DNA of 32,108 nucleotides from an uncultured Prevotellaceae bacterium (GCA_900315745.1 ONAG01000045.1:1-32108), one strand, 5' to 3'. Counted from the stretch's first letter, positions 14,954 through 23,524 are shown. A program made the numbers and translations. Notes: generated by a model from the sequence alone, not told the origin.

Positions 14954-15097
14954 TTATGTGTACATGCTCGTCATATAGACGGCAAAGACTATTGCCAAGA
15001 TTATCAAGGCAATAAATATCCATTTCACCACATTCTGTCCTTGCTTTTCTTGCTTCTGAGCGTAAGCCTGACGCTTTTTGTTGATTTTCTTCGACAT
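14954..15097 (-). CDS. Small single-span membrane protein, 47 residues
   Basis: This short gene encodes MSKKINKKRQAYAQKQEK, a basic head of about 24 residues, then one hydrophobic span of about 18 residues (WIFIALIILAIVFAVYM) and a short TSMYT tail. Orientation should be N-terminus inside. It lies between prfB (93 bases upstream) and the CYTH gene (13 bases downstream) on the same strand, in a space otherwise without a gene. The clean basic-then-hydrophobic layout supports a real protein. No family is recognised. Confidence 0.72.
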   Translation of the reverse strand: MSKKINKKRQAYAQKQEKQGQNVVKWIFIALIILAIVFAVYMTSMYT

Positions 15098-15190
15098 AGT
15101 AATGATTTTTATTGGGTTATTATAATGTTTTCAGTATGTAATGACAGCATTTTCACGAGTTCTAAGATGTTGGGATTCGTGGAACATGCC

Positions 15191-16315
15191 TCACCCCTGC
15201 TCGTCGTTGACGGGGAATTCCATCAGGTAAGCCTTGATGAATCCATCTATCTTGCCATCCATCACCCCATCCACGTCAGTAGTCTGGTAGTTGGTGCGGT
15301 GGTCTTTCACCCTTCTGTCATCGAACACGTAGCTCCTTATCTGGCTGCCCCACTCTATCTTCTTCTTACCAGCCTCTATCTTTGCTTGAGCCTCAAGACG
15401 TTTTTTCATTGCCCTGTCATAGAGTTGCGACTTGAGCAGCCTCATAGCATTGTTTCGGTTTTCGAGCTGCTTTCTGCTCTCGGTATTCTCAATGAGGATT
15501 TCCTCCTCCTCCCCCGTGTCCGGGTCAACATATTGGTATCTCAATCGCACGCCCGTTTCCACCTTGTTGACGTTCTGTCCACCAGCTCCACTGCTTCGGA
15601 AGGTGTCCCACGACACTTTGGATGGATCCACGAACACCTCTATGGTGTCATCTACCAATGGCGAGACGAAGACGCTGGCAAAGCTTGTCATGCGCTTTCC
15701 TTGAGCATTGAAAGGCGACACCCTGACGAGTCTGTGCACACCGCTCTCGCTCTTCAGGTATCCATAAGCGCAGTCGCCGCCCTCTATCTCCATGGTGACA
15801 CTCTTGATGCCAGCCTCGTCGCCGTCGAGCAAGTTGCTCACCGTCACCTTGTGTCCGTGCGCTTCAGCCCATCTCATGTACATGCGCATGAGCATCTGTG
15901 CCCAGTCTTGACTTTCAGTGCCCCCCGCGCCGCTGTTGATTTTCAACACGCAGTCCATGGGGTCTTCCTTCTGCCTGAGCATGTTTTTGAGCTCCAGGTC
16001 CTCGATGGCCTTCAATGCCTTGGCATAGTCGTCATCCACCTCTTGCTCGGTCACCATTTCGTCATGGTAGAAATCGAAGGCAAGTTGCAGTTCGTCGGTC
16101 AGGTCGCACACCTCTTTATAACCGTCGATCCACTTCTTTATACCCTTCACCTTCTTCATTTGTTCTTGCGCACGCTTAGGGTCGTCCCAGAAGTCTGGTG
16201 CCTGCGTCCGCAAGTCCTCCTCTTCATATTCTATTTTTTTCTTGTCGATATCCAAATATTTGTGCAGAGCCTCCACTCGTGCCTGCACGTCTTTCAGTTG
16301 GTCACTGGTGATCAT
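15191..16315 (-). CDS. prfB: Peptide chain release factor 2
   Basis: This 374-residue RF2 releases finished proteins at UGA and UAA codons. It shows the SPF tripeptide anticodon (residues 200-202) and the GGQ catalytic motif (245-247, SSGAGGQNVNKVE). The frame runs uninterrupted from ATG. The place where E. coli RF2 has its in-frame UGA and +1 frameshift aligns with KYLDID (residues 19-24) and is read through normally, so there is no programmed frameshift. It lies 53 bases downstream of the acyl-CoA ligase gene and shares its direction. Confidence 0.96.
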   Translation of the reverse strand: MITSDQLKDVQARVEALHKYLDIDKKKIEYEEEDLRTQAPDFWDDPKRAQEQMKKVKGIKKWIDGYKEVCDLTDELQLAFDFYHDEMVTEQEVDDDYAKALKAIEDLELKNMLRQKEDPMDCVLKINSGAGGTESQDWAQMLMRMYMRWAEAHGHKVTVSNLLDGDEAGIKSVTMEIEGGDCAYGYLKSESGVHRLVRVSPFNAQGKRMTSFASVFVSPLVDDTIEVFVDPSKVSWDTFRSSGAGGQNVNKVETGVRLRYQYVDPDTGEEEEILIENTESRKQLENRNNAMRLLKSQLYDRAMKKRLEAQAKIEAGKKKIEWGSQIRSYVFDDRRVKDHRTNYQTTDVDGVMDGKIDGFIKAYLMEFPVNDEQG

Positions 16316-16368
16316 TGTATTCTATGTGTTGTTGTCACAGCCGCACTCATCCATGCGTCCGTCATTTG

Positions 16369-18177
16369 TCATTCCTTGTACATTTGCTCTATTTCAGCAG
16401 CATAATTTTTCAGCAGCACGTTGCGTCTAATCTTCAGCGTGTTGGTAAGCTCACCTTTCTCCATACTGAAAGGAGTATGCAACAGTGTGAAGCGCTTGAT
16501 GCGCTCATAGCTTGCCAGTCCCTGCTGCAAGGTTTCCACACGCTCCGTCATCATGTTGATGATGCGGCTGTCGTGGCAGAGAGCCTCCTTGTCGTCAGCC
16601 TTGATGCCATTATCACGTGCATATTCTTCGAGCAGCTGGAAATTGGGCACGATGAGTGCCGATACAAACTTGCGCTGGTCTGCGATGACAGCTATTTGCT
16701 CCACGAACTTATCGACCAAGAGTTTCGACTCGATGAGTTGCGGTGCGATGTATTTTCCGTTTGAAGTCTTGAAGAGGTCCTTTATGCGCTCCTTGAGGAA
16801 GAGCTCCCCATCCTTCATATATCCGGCGTCACCAGTCTTGAAGAACCCATCTTTGTCGAACGAGGCAGCGGTGAGAGCCTCCCTTTTGTAATAGCCCTTT
16901 GTGATGGTCGGTCCCTTGAGCAATATCTCATCATTGTCACCGATTTTCACCTCCACGCCTTCCAAAGGTTTCCCCACGGAGCCGATGGTATATGGAGCAT
17001 TGTATCTGTCGTGCGACACGGTGGCGAGACTTTCCGTAAGTCCATAGCCCACCATCATGTTGATTCCCACGCAATGAGTGAACTCTTCCACCTCGGGCGA
17101 GACGGTGGCTCCTGCCGTTGGGAAGAAATGAGCATTCTCAAGTCCCAATTTCTTGCGCAACAAGCTGAATACCATCTTGTTGTAGAAAGCATACTCCATC
17201 TTGAGGTGCAGTGGTGGTCTTTTCCCGTTGCTCAGATATTCAATATTGTGCCTGCGTCCTACGTCGAGAGCCTTTCTGAACAACGCCCTCTTGGCGCTTC
17301 CTGCATTATCGATTTCAGCCTTCACTCCGGCATACACTTTCTCCCAGAATCTCGGCACGGAGCTCATGCACGATGGATGTGTCTCCCTGAGTGTCTCCTG
17401 GATTTCTTTCGGGTATGTATTGATGATGAGCCTTGCACCCACGGTGAGGCACAAGATAGCCCATCCTCTCTCGAACACGTGCGTGTAAGGCAGGAAATTC
17501 ATCACCACGTCGTTCTCGTTCACAGGCACCGTCTTGTGGTTTGCTTCCATTGCGGCATGGTATTGTCCATAGGTGAGTATCACGCCCTTGCTGTCGCCCG
17601 TGGTGCCACTGGTGTACAGGATATTGGCGATATCATCCATGGAAGCCTCCTGATATCTTTTCTCCACCTCTGTCTGTCGTGGAAAGTTTTCTCCAAGTTT
17701 CAAGAAGTCATCGAAATATAGGGCATTAGGGTCACCTGGTGCTATGCGCACGCCCCTGTCGAAGATGATTATCCTCTCAAGTGTGGTGCATTGCGGGAAC
17801 ACCCTGTGCGCCTTGTCGTACTGCTCCTGTTCCCCTACGAAGAGTATCCTTATGTCAGCATCGGCGATCATGAACCTTATCTGCTCCTCGCTGCTGGTGG
17901 CATAGAAGGGGATGGTGACCGCCCTTATGCCGAAAGCTCCGAAGTCGGTGTAAAGATACTGCACGGCGTTCTGCGAGAAGACGCCGATGTTCTCCTGCAC
18001 CTTCACCCCGAGGTTGAGCAATGCGTTCGACACCTGTTTTACGACAGTCGAGAAATTGTCCCATGTGGTGTCTTTCCACTCGCGGCTGCCAAAGTCGCGA
18101 TAGGTGAATACAACCTTGCTGCCCAATTTCTTGGCCTGCTCGTGTACGAAAACTGAAAGATGGCTATTAGTCTGCAT
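16369..18177 (-). CDS. Long-chain fatty acid-CoA ligase (AMP-forming)
   Basis: This 602-residue enzyme activates fatty acids with ATP and joins them to CoA at the membrane. The AMP-binding P-loop lies near 187-198 (LYTSGTTGDSKG). The A5 motif is GYGLTES. The A8 region is FKTGDAGYMKDGELFLKERIKDLFKTSNGKYIAP, typical of the long-chain FadD/FAA group. The start at 18177 (MQTNSHLSV) is preferred over an upstream ATG (18228) because the promoter -7 box lies at 18215-18222, inside the longer reading. It begins the minus-strand run ahead of prfB. A fadD symbol is not assigned because copy number is unknown. Confidence 0.93.
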   Translation of the reverse strand: MQTNSHLSVFVHEQAKKLGSKVVFTYRDFGSREWKDTTWDNFSTVVKQVSNALLNLGVKVQENIGVFSQNAVQYLYTDFGAFGIRAVTIPFYATSSEEQIRFMIADADIRILFVGEQEQYDKAHRVFPQCTTLERIIIFDRGVRIAPGDPNALYFDDFLKLGENFPRQTEVEKRYQEASMDDIANILYTSGTTGDSKGVILTYGQYHAAMEANHKTVPVNENDVVMNFLPYTHVFERGWAILCLTVGARLIINTYPKEIQETLRETHPSCMSSVPRFWEKVYAGVKAEIDNAGSAKRALFRKALDVGRRHNIEYLSNGKRPPLHLKMEYAFYNKMVFSLLRKKLGLENAHFFPTAGATVSPEVEEFTHCVGINMMVGYGLTESLATVSHDRYNAPYTIGSVGKPLEGVEVKIGDNDEILLKGPTITKGYYKREALTAASFDKDGFFKTGDAGYMKDGELFLKERIKDLFKTSNGKYIAPQLIESKLLVDKFVEQIAVIADQRKFVSALIVPNFQLLEEYARDNGIKADDKEALCHDSRIINMMTERVETLQQGLASYERIKRFTLLHTPFSMEKGELTNTLKIRRNVLLKNYAAEIEQMYKE

Positions 18178-18214
18178 AATGTTTTGTCTTTTACAAACCT
18201 GCTTTATCAAATTG

Positions 18215-18245
18215 CAAAAATAGTGCAAATAAAGCGAAAAGCAAA
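18215..18245 (-). promoter_or_regulatory. Promoter of the acyl-CoA ligase-prfB operon
   Basis: On the minus strand TTTG (18242-18245), a 19-base spacer and TATTTTTG (18215-18222) match the consensus, 38 bases upstream of the start codon. The -33 element lies in the left arm of the inverted repeat 18234-18274. Confidence 0.75.
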
Positions 18246-18274
18246 GAAAAACATGACTTTTCTTTGCTTTTCGC
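18234..18274. promoter_or_regulatory. 17-base perfect inverted repeat over the acyl-CoA ligase promoter
   Basis: GCGAAAAGCAAAGAAAA (18234-18250) pairs perfectly with 18258-18274 across a 7-base centre. It covers the -33 element of the minus-strand promoter. Its position upstream of both divergent genes makes an operator more likely than a terminator. Confidence 0.6.
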
Positions 18275-18386
18275 CTTCATGGCATTATAAAATAGTATCA
18301 AAAACAGGATGGAGACGCCTTTGTGGTTCGTGGTGCTTTAAAGAATTATGGTAAAATAAGGCTTTGCAGTACAAATCATTGAAATA

Positions 18387-18419
18387 TTTGCAGCATTCCG
18401 CAAAAAAGGCGTAAATTTG
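18387..18419 (+). promoter_or_regulatory. Promoter of slyD-aroC
   Basis: TTTG (18387-18390), a 21-base spacer and TAAATTTG (18412-18419) lie 27 bases before the slyD start. Confidence 0.75.
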
Positions 18420-18446
18420 CAGTTTGAAACCAAGTAACGACCAAAA

Positions 18447-19022
18447 ATGGACAACAACAAGTACATCAAGGTGGCATACCAGCTGTATGCAGACTTTGAC
18501 GGCGAAAGCCAAATGATAGAAGAGACCCCTAACGGCCAGCCCTTCTGGTTTATAAGCGGCATGGGAATGACATTGCCCTTGTTTGAAGAAAACCTGCGCG
18601 ACCTGAACACAGGCGACACGTTCGACTTCACCATCCCCAAGGACGATGCCTATGGAGACTATGACGAGGAGCATGTGGTTGACCTGGATAAAAGCATCTT
18701 CATGCCCGATGGCAAACTCGACGAGAAGGTAATCTTCGAGGGTGCCATCATCCCACTCATCAACGAGGACGGCAACCGCTTCAACGGCCGCATCTTAGAG
18801 ATAGGCGACAAGCAAGTGAAGGTGGACCTCAACCATCCATACGCCGGACTCGACCTGCATTTCAAAGGTACGGTGGAAGAGAGCCGTCCTGCCACAGCCA
18901 AAGAGATGGAGCGCATGGCAAAGATGCTCAGCGGTGAGGGCTGCGGAGGTTGTGGTGGCGGTTGCGACGACAACAGCTGCGGCGACGGTTGTGGAAGTTG
19001 CGGAGGCTGTGGAGGGTGCTGA
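18447..19022 (+). CDS. slyD: SlyD-type FKBP peptidyl-prolyl isomerase
   Basis: This 191-residue cytosolic folding factor isomerises X-Pro bonds and acts as a chaperone and metallochaperone. The FKBP part (1-75 and 120-150) brackets the insert-in-flap chaperone domain, and the family block [14 protein letters not shown] is at 126-139. The tail from residue 163 is Gly/Cys-rich with eight cysteines (166, 169, 173, 178, 182, 185, 188, 191) and no histidine. E. coli SlyD has a mixed His/Cys tail for nickel. This tail should bind soft metals. The stop is one base from the aroC start. Confidence 0.92.
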   Translation: MDNNKYIKVAYQLYADFDGESQMIEETPNGQPFWFISGMGMTLPLFEENLRDLNTGDTFDFTIPKDDAYGDYDEEHVVDLDKSIFMPDGKLDEKVIFEGAIIPLINEDGNRFNGRILEIGDKQVKVDLNHPYAGLDLHFKGTVEESRPATAKEMERMAKMLSGEGCGGCGGGCDDNSCGDGCGSCGGCGGC

Positions 19023-19023
19023 C

Positions 19024-20103
19024 ATGCGCAACACCTTCGGAAACATTTTTAGGCTGACGACCTTTGGCGAGAGTCATGGCGAGGCAGTAGGCGGCATAAT
19101 CGACGGCATGCCTCCAGGAGTCGTGGTGGACATGGACTTCATTCAGGCAGAGCTCAACAGGCGGAGACCCGGACAGAGCGATCTCACCACGAGCCGCAAC
19201 GAAGCCGACAAGGTGGAGCTGCTAAGTGGGGTATTCGAAGGCAAGACCACAGGCACGCCTATCGGGTTCATCGTGAGGAACAACAACCAACACTCGCAGG
19301 ACTACGACAACATGAGAGACCTCTTCAGACCCTCTCATGCTGACTATACATACCAACAAAAATATGGTATTCGCGACCATCGTGGAGGTGGTCGTACATC
19401 AGCGCGAACGACCATTAGCAGATGCGTAGGAGGGGCATTCGCAAAGATGGTGCTCCAACAATACGGCATCAGCGTGAGAGCCTACACCTCACAGGTGGGA
19501 GACATCGCCCTCGACCCCGACTACAGGAAGTATGACTTGAGTCTGAGCGAGACAAATGCCGTGAGGTGCCCAGACCAGGAAAAGGCAGAAATGATGGCAT
19601 CCCTCATTCGCGAGGTCAAGGCAGAAGGCGATACGATAGGAGGCGTAATCACATGTGTGGTGAGCGGCTGTCCCGCCGGTCTTGGCGAGCCAGAATTCGG
19701 TAAGTTGCATGCAGCTCTTGGCGGTGCCATGCTCGGCATCAATGCCGTGAAAGGATTTGAATACGGCGAGGGGTTTGCCAGTGCCTTCCAACGTGGCAGT
19801 CAGCAAAACGACATCTTCACCAACAAAGACGGAGCCATCACCACCCTGACCAACCACAGTGGAGGAATACAAGGCGGTGTGAGCAACGGTCAGGACATAT
19901 ACTTCAGAGTTGCCTTCAAGCCAGTGGCGACAATCCTGCAAGAACAACCCACCGTGAACTTGCAAGGCACACCAACCACCATGAAGGCAAGGGGCAGGCA
20001 TGACCCCTGCGTGCTCCCAAGAGCGGTGCCCATCGTAGAAGCGATGGCAGCCATGGTGACACTTGATTACATGCTATTGCAAAAAACCATCTTCAACATT
20101 TAG
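19024..20103 (+). CDS. aroC: Chorismate synthase
   Basis: This 359-residue enzyme converts EPSP to chorismate with reduced FMN, the last step of the shikimate pathway. Family signatures visible are the start [19 protein letters not shown], the GESHG and [16 protein letters not shown] blocks, and [19 protein letters not shown] near the C-terminus. The start at 19024 is chosen because it begins exactly at the conserved N-terminus; the longer open frame runs back into slyD. One base separates it from the slyD stop, so translation is likely coupled. Confidence 0.97.
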   Translation: MRNTFGNIFRLTTFGESHGEAVGGIIDGMPPGVVVDMDFIQAELNRRRPGQSDLTTSRNEADKVELLSGVFEGKTTGTPIGFIVRNNNQHSQDYDNMRDLFRPSHADYTYQQKYGIRDHRGGGRTSARTTISRCVGGAFAKMVLQQYGISVRAYTSQVGDIALDPDYRKYDLSLSETNAVRCPDQEKAEMMASLIREVKAEGDTIGGVITCVVSGCPAGLGEPEFGKLHAALGGAMLGINAVKGFEYGEGFASAFQRGSQQNDIFTNKDGAITTLTNHSGGIQGGVSNGQDIYFRVAFKPVATILQEQPTVNLQGTPTTMKARGRHDPCVLPRAVPIVEAMAAMVTLDYMLLQKTIFNI

Positions 20104-20216
20104 GATTACTCCTAATACATATTTAAGAAACATCCACGAAGAGGTTACAATTATTTCCTTTTTTGCCAAACATTGTGTTAAAATTTCCAAAAACCAAGGA
20201 AAAATATAGCAGTTCT

Positions 20217-20247
20217 TTTGTTCAAAATGGAAATATGATTAATTTTG
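20217..20247 (+). promoter_or_regulatory. Orphan promoter between aroC and pyrD
   Basis: TTTG (20217-20220), a 19-base spacer and TAATTTTG (20240-20247) match the consensus. No start codon with a plausible gene follows. Confidence 0.6.
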
Positions 20248-20253
20248 CAATAC

Positions 20254-20350
20254 AATCAGTGCGGGGTTTGGGACAAATCTCAACTGGTTTAGTTAAGTCT
20301 AGTTTAGTTTTTGTGTTGGTTGAGGGCGGCATTTGCTGCCCTCAAATTAT
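20254..20350 (+). ncRNA. Candidate small RNA
   Basis: From a start about 7 bases after the orphan -7 box, the transcript would run roughly 97 bases and end at a 12-base stem (20320-20331 with 20334-20345, one G-T wobble). The stem is followed by an A/T-rich stretch but not a pure T run. The stem could also serve as a shared terminator for aroC and pyrD. No known RNA family is recognised. Confidence 0.35.
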
Positions 20351-20412
20351 ATATCCTTTACATGTCGTACAAATGAGATATCTGCAAACAACTATCAATC
20401 AGTCACTTTTGC

Positions 20413-21318
20413 TCATATCACACCTATGATTTCATCCACGCTATTGCACCCATGGTCATCGAGCCATCTGTCGATGCCATCGATGATTTTTACTGTCACT
20501 GTGGGGTCAATGAAGTTGGCTGTTCCCACCTGAATCGCAGTGGCGCCAACCATGAGGAACTCTATGGCATCAGTGGCAGAGGATATGCCACCAAGTCCCA
20601 CCACAGGGATGTTGACAGCCTTTGCCACCTGCGAGACCATCCTGAGAGCCACCGGCTTCACGGCAGGGCCAGAGAGGCCACCAGTGCCGATGCTCAGCAG
20701 CGACTTCCTCTTCTCGATATCCACCGCCATGCCCATGAGAGTGTTGATGAGCGAGACAGCATCCGCACCCTCAGCCTCGCACACCCTTGCAATCTCTGTT
20801 ATGTCGGTGACATTAGGCGATAGCTTTACTATCAGTGTCTTGTGATAACTTGCCCTAACAGCCTTCACCACAGAGGCAGCCCCTTGGGTGGTGACGCCAA
20901 AAGCCATGCCCCCATGCCTCACGTTGGGGCAGGAGATATTCAGTTCGATGGCAGGGATACCCTCCAGCGCATCGATGCGAGCGGCACATTCTGCATAATC
21001 TTCGGGTGACGATCCACTAACATTCACTATGACATTTGTGCCCAAATCCTTTACCTGCGGATAGATGTTCTTGCAGAAATAATCCACGCCCTTGTTTTGC
21101 AACCCCACACAATTCAGCATCCCCATAGGCGTCTCCGCCATGCGAGGGTAGTCATTGCCCTCACGAGGATTAAGTGTGGTGCCCTTGACGATGATGCCAC
21201 CCAGACGGCTCAAGTCTATGAAGTCGGCATATTCCAAACCATAACCGAATGTGCCCGACGCCGTCATTACGGGATTCTGTAGATAAAGCTGATTTATTTT
21301 TACATTCAGACGTGCCAT
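20413..21318 (-). CDS. pyrD: Dihydroorotate dehydrogenase, class 1B catalytic subunit
   Basis: This 301-residue flavoenzyme oxidises dihydroorotate to orotate in pyrimidine synthesis, with electrons leaving through PyrK. The catalytic base Cys130 is in ELNISCPNV, the class 1 form (class 2 uses Ser). FMN-binding blocks [16 protein letters not shown] and [27 protein letters not shown] are present. It overlaps the pyrK 3' end by 13 bases, so the subunits are coupled. A hairpin about 70 bases after the stop may end the transcript. Confidence 0.97.
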   Translation of the reverse strand: MARLNVKINQLYLQNPVMTASGTFGYGLEYADFIDLSRLGGIIVKGTTLNPREGNDYPRMAETPMGMLNCVGLQNKGVDYFCKNIYPQVKDLGTNVIVNVSGSSPEDYAECAARIDALEGIPAIELNISCPNVRHGGMAFGVTTQGAASVVKAVRASYHKTLIVKLSPNVTDITEIARVCEAEGADAVSLINTLMGMAVDIEKRKSLLSIGTGGLSGPAVKPVALRMVSQVAKAVNIPVVGLGGISSATDAIEFLMVGATAIQVGTANFIDPTVTVKIIDGIDRWLDDHGCNSVDEIIGVI

Positions 21319-22085
21319 AACAATTGATTAATATTAAACACCGAACCCTGCTTGCACACACATAAATTCCCTTCGTGGGTAGGTTCCACACAACAAAGGC
21401 ATGCACCAAGTCCACAAGCCATCTTGTTTTCCAGCGACACCTCACAGCAAATATCATGTTCTGAGGCGTAGCGAGCCACAGCCACCATCATGGGTTTTGG
21501 CCCACAAGTGCAGATGCGGTCGAACTTCTCTGTAGCAAGAACAGAATGATTTGTCACGAAGCCCTTTTCACCAGCGGAACCATCCTCAGTTGTGAGAAAC
21601 ACGCGACCAAAACTTTCGAAATACTCCAACTGCACCAGGTCGGAGGCACTTCGAGCACCCAACAAGAACGTTGGCTTACATCCCATCCGGCACAAGTTAC
21701 TGCCTAAAAACAGCAGTGGAGCCACACCCACTCCGCCCCCGACAAGAAGAACTCTTTCGTTGGCAGACTGAGGTAGAGAAAAACTATTGCCCAGGGGTAT
21801 TATGCAGTTAAGCACATCACCTCTTCGCAGGCTTCCCAAGCGAGAAGTACCATCTCCGACGACAGCTATCAAAAACCACACTTCATTTCGGTCATAATCG
21901 ACATAATGAATGGAGATGGGGCGTCTCAAGAACGTGGTGGGCGACCCTTCGACCTTGAGTTCGGCAAACTGTCCTGGCAGCATCTCCGGTAAGGAGAAAT
22001 CGGAAGACAGACGAAGCAAGGCATACCTTTCGCCAAGCCTGACAGACTCCACCACACGCAAATCAATAATGTATTTTTTCATCAT
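21306..22085 (-). CDS. pyrK: Dihydroorotate dehydrogenase electron-transfer subunit
   Basis: This 259-residue subunit carries FAD and a 2Fe-2S cluster and passes electrons from PyrD to NAD+. The FAD-binding block [10 protein letters not shown] is at 55-64, the NAD-binding block [17 protein letters not shown] at 112-128. The cluster cysteines fit C224-X4-C229-X2-C232-X11-C244. The start ATG at 22085 is directly followed by a second ATG; either may be used. The -7 box at 22090-22097 lies only 5 bases upstream of this ATG, so the transcript would begin at or after it and the real start may be the second ATG or later. Confidence 0.95.
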   Translation of the reverse strand: MMKKYIIDLRVVESVRLGERYALLRLSSDFSLPEMLPGQFAELKVEGSPTTFLRRPISIHYVDYDRNEVWFLIAVVGDGTSRLGSLRRGDVLNCIIPLGNSFSLPQSANERVLLVGGGVGVAPLLFLGSNLCRMGCKPTFLLGARSASDLVQLEYFESFGRVFLTTEDGSAGEKGFVTNHSVLATEKFDRICTCGPKPMMVAVARYASEHDICCEVSLENKMACGLGACLCCVEPTHEGNLCVCKQGSVFNINQLLWHV

Positions 22086-22089
22086 TCCG

Positions 22090-22097
22090 CAAATTTA
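22090..22097 (-). promoter_or_regulatory. Possible -7 box upstream of pyrK
   Basis: The minus strand reads TAAATTTG. Its closeness to the annotated ATG (5 bases) means either a leaderless start slightly downstream or a chance match. No -33 partner is seen. Confidence 0.35.
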
Positions 22098-22332
22098 GAT
22101 AAAAAAACTGATTATTCAGCCTATAGGGACAAAGAATTTGATTTTTCTTTAGAGCGAAGTTATGCAAGGTGAGTGAATAACGAAAAGAAATACGGGCAAT
22201 CACCTGCAAGCGACGCCCGTAATCCGAAGAAATGTTATCCATTTGTGAAAACATCGACGAAAGCTCTATCTCAAAGCCCGCGTCCAAAAATAATTGATTG
22301 ATTGGAAATGTATATTAATAGAATATGTGTAC

Positions 22333-22797
22333 TTATTTGTCTTTTTTATCTTTTAACACGAAAGTATCGCAGTAGCTGTCATCGTAATAGACTTTGATTT
22401 CAACTATCTTGCGATGAGGATTGTCTGATATTTTCATATTAACAGACTGCTGTACATTTTCAGAGCCTCCACGACGAGTCACATCTTTTATGTTAGGGGA
22501 GGAGACAGGCTCCATCTTTTCAACGCAATTGACATCGTTAGAATTGCCAGCAGCAACAGTCTCATTTTCCGCCATTTGCTTGCCTTGGTCAACATACATC
22601 GGACCAATCCCATCCAGCAGCCAGTTGTAACTGATATTAGGTATATGTTTTTTGATAGCTTCCACCAGACGCATCGATGGAGCAGTGCGCCCAGTGAAAA
22701 CAGCACTCATAGTGGCAGTGGATTGCCCTAAGAATTTAGAGAAATCCTGCTGGGTCATGTTCAGCGATTCCATGAGTTGCTTAATCCTATCTTTCAT
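22333..22797 (-). CDS. HTH (XRE-type) DNA-binding protein
   Basis: This 154-residue protein has an N-terminal helix-turn-helix of about 60 residues (MTQQDFSKFLGQSTATMSAVFTGRTAPSMRLVEAI). It continues with NISYNWLLDGIGPMYV, which is typical of small Bacteroidetes regulators with a repressor-like HTH. The middle (70-115) is a polar linker. The C-terminal part (about 118-150, RKIVEIKVYYDDSYCDTFVLKDKKDK) could be a small dimer or ligand strand pair. It is a single gene with its own promoter, and a palindrome between promoter and start suggests that it controls itself. Confidence 0.85.
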   Translation of the reverse strand: MKDRIKQLMESLNMTQQDFSKFLGQSTATMSAVFTGRTAPSMRLVEAIKKHIPNISYNWLLDGIGPMYVDQGKQMAENETVAAGNSNDVNCVEKMEPVSSPNIKDVTRRGGSENVQQSVNMKISDNPHRKIVEIKVYYDDSYCDTFVLKDKKDK

Positions 22798-22813
22798 ATA
22801 CGGGTAAAAATAA

Positions 22814-22827
22814 GCCTGAGATCAGGC
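22814..22827. promoter_or_regulatory. Palindrome GCCTGA-GA-TCAGGC, candidate HTH operator
   Basis: The 14-base palindrome lies in the untranslated leader, 17 bases before the HTH gene start and 17 bases downstream of its -7 box. A repressor bound here would block transcription. It could also fold as a short mRNA hairpin. Confidence 0.5.
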
Positions 22828-22844
22828 AGTTTTGAAACTTTTTA

Positions 22845-22875
22845 CAAAGGTAAATCGTTTTTTTGAATTATGCAA
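22845..22875 (-). promoter_or_regulatory. Promoter of the HTH gene
   Basis: The minus strand has TTG (22873-22875), a 20-base spacer and TACCTTTG (22845-22852). Confidence 0.7.
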
Positions 22876-23494
22876 GAGTTTCGTCAAAAAATTCATGTTT
22901 CCAAATACATAAATCTGAATTCAGAAAACCAAGCAAGACGAACGGATTTATATTTCTAAAAGTAAATATTCACCATTTAAGATTTATCATCATAAATCAT
23001 TACTCTCAATTTCTTTAATGTTTTTTTGTATATTATTGGCTTTCAATACGTTATACTATTATACCACCACAAATTCAAAACAAAAGTGTAAACAAACAAT
23101 GTAAAATCAACTATTCAGCATACAAAACCCTTGAATATTTTAACTTAAAACACTGGGTTTTAAGCAATTATAAACTTTATGCCTTTATGTATAATTATAC
23201 ATTTGGTTTATTGAACAATAAGATTCAGATTTCAAAATCTAAATTCTTTAGGTTTGTAAATGTGGATTAATTAAATATTATTAAATTTGCATTTATAAAT
23301 ATGGCTTAATTTTGGGATTTAGATTTATATTTGTTAATGTTAAATAATCTAAACGAGCGATTTTTCAACTGGGATTTTCATCAAAAAACAGCGTTTTTTG
23401 AATTTTACCCACGACAGTCAAGGTCTTTTTCAAAAATGCGAGTTTTGAAAGCCCGAAATTGAAGCGAACAAATTGCAAGCTTGAACTTTAGGCA
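22876..23494. other. AT-rich gene-free tract with several palindromes
   Basis: This tract of about 620 bases is strikingly AT-rich and has no open frame worth calling. It holds perfect palindromes TCTGAATTCAGA (22914-22925) and ATGTATAATTATACAT (23187-23202), and inverted repeats GATTTAT/ATAAATC (22981-22998) and CTTAAAAC/GTTTTAAG (23144-23164). It also holds a 1-mismatch DnaA-box-like TGTGGATTA near 23261. It separates the 5' end of the HTH gene from the 3' end of holA. Confidence 0.6.
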
Positions 23495-23524
23495 TGAAAA
23501 AACGCACCATGGAAAAGGTGCGTT
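23495..23524 (-). terminator. Rho-independent terminator of holA
   Basis: On the minus strand an 8-base perfect stem (23517-23524 with 23501-23508) is followed directly by a T run (23500-23495), 40 bases after the holA stop. A 15-base palindrome ATTGCCAATGGCAAT (23530-23544) lies in between. Confidence 0.88.

Larger units (their letters stand above)
20104..20412. other. Gap between converging aroC and pyrD
   Basis: The 309 bases hold no convincing protein gene. They contain a full plus-strand promoter (20217-20247) with no gene after it, a repeated GTTTAGTT motif (about 20287-20310) and a strong hairpin (20320-20345). These are described as a candidate small RNA. Confidence 0.6.

Noticed and set aside
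14825-16405. 526-codon plus-strand frame opposite prfB
   Set aside because: prfB has unmistakable GGQ and SPF motifs; the opposite frame is Leu/His/Ser-rich without any domain.
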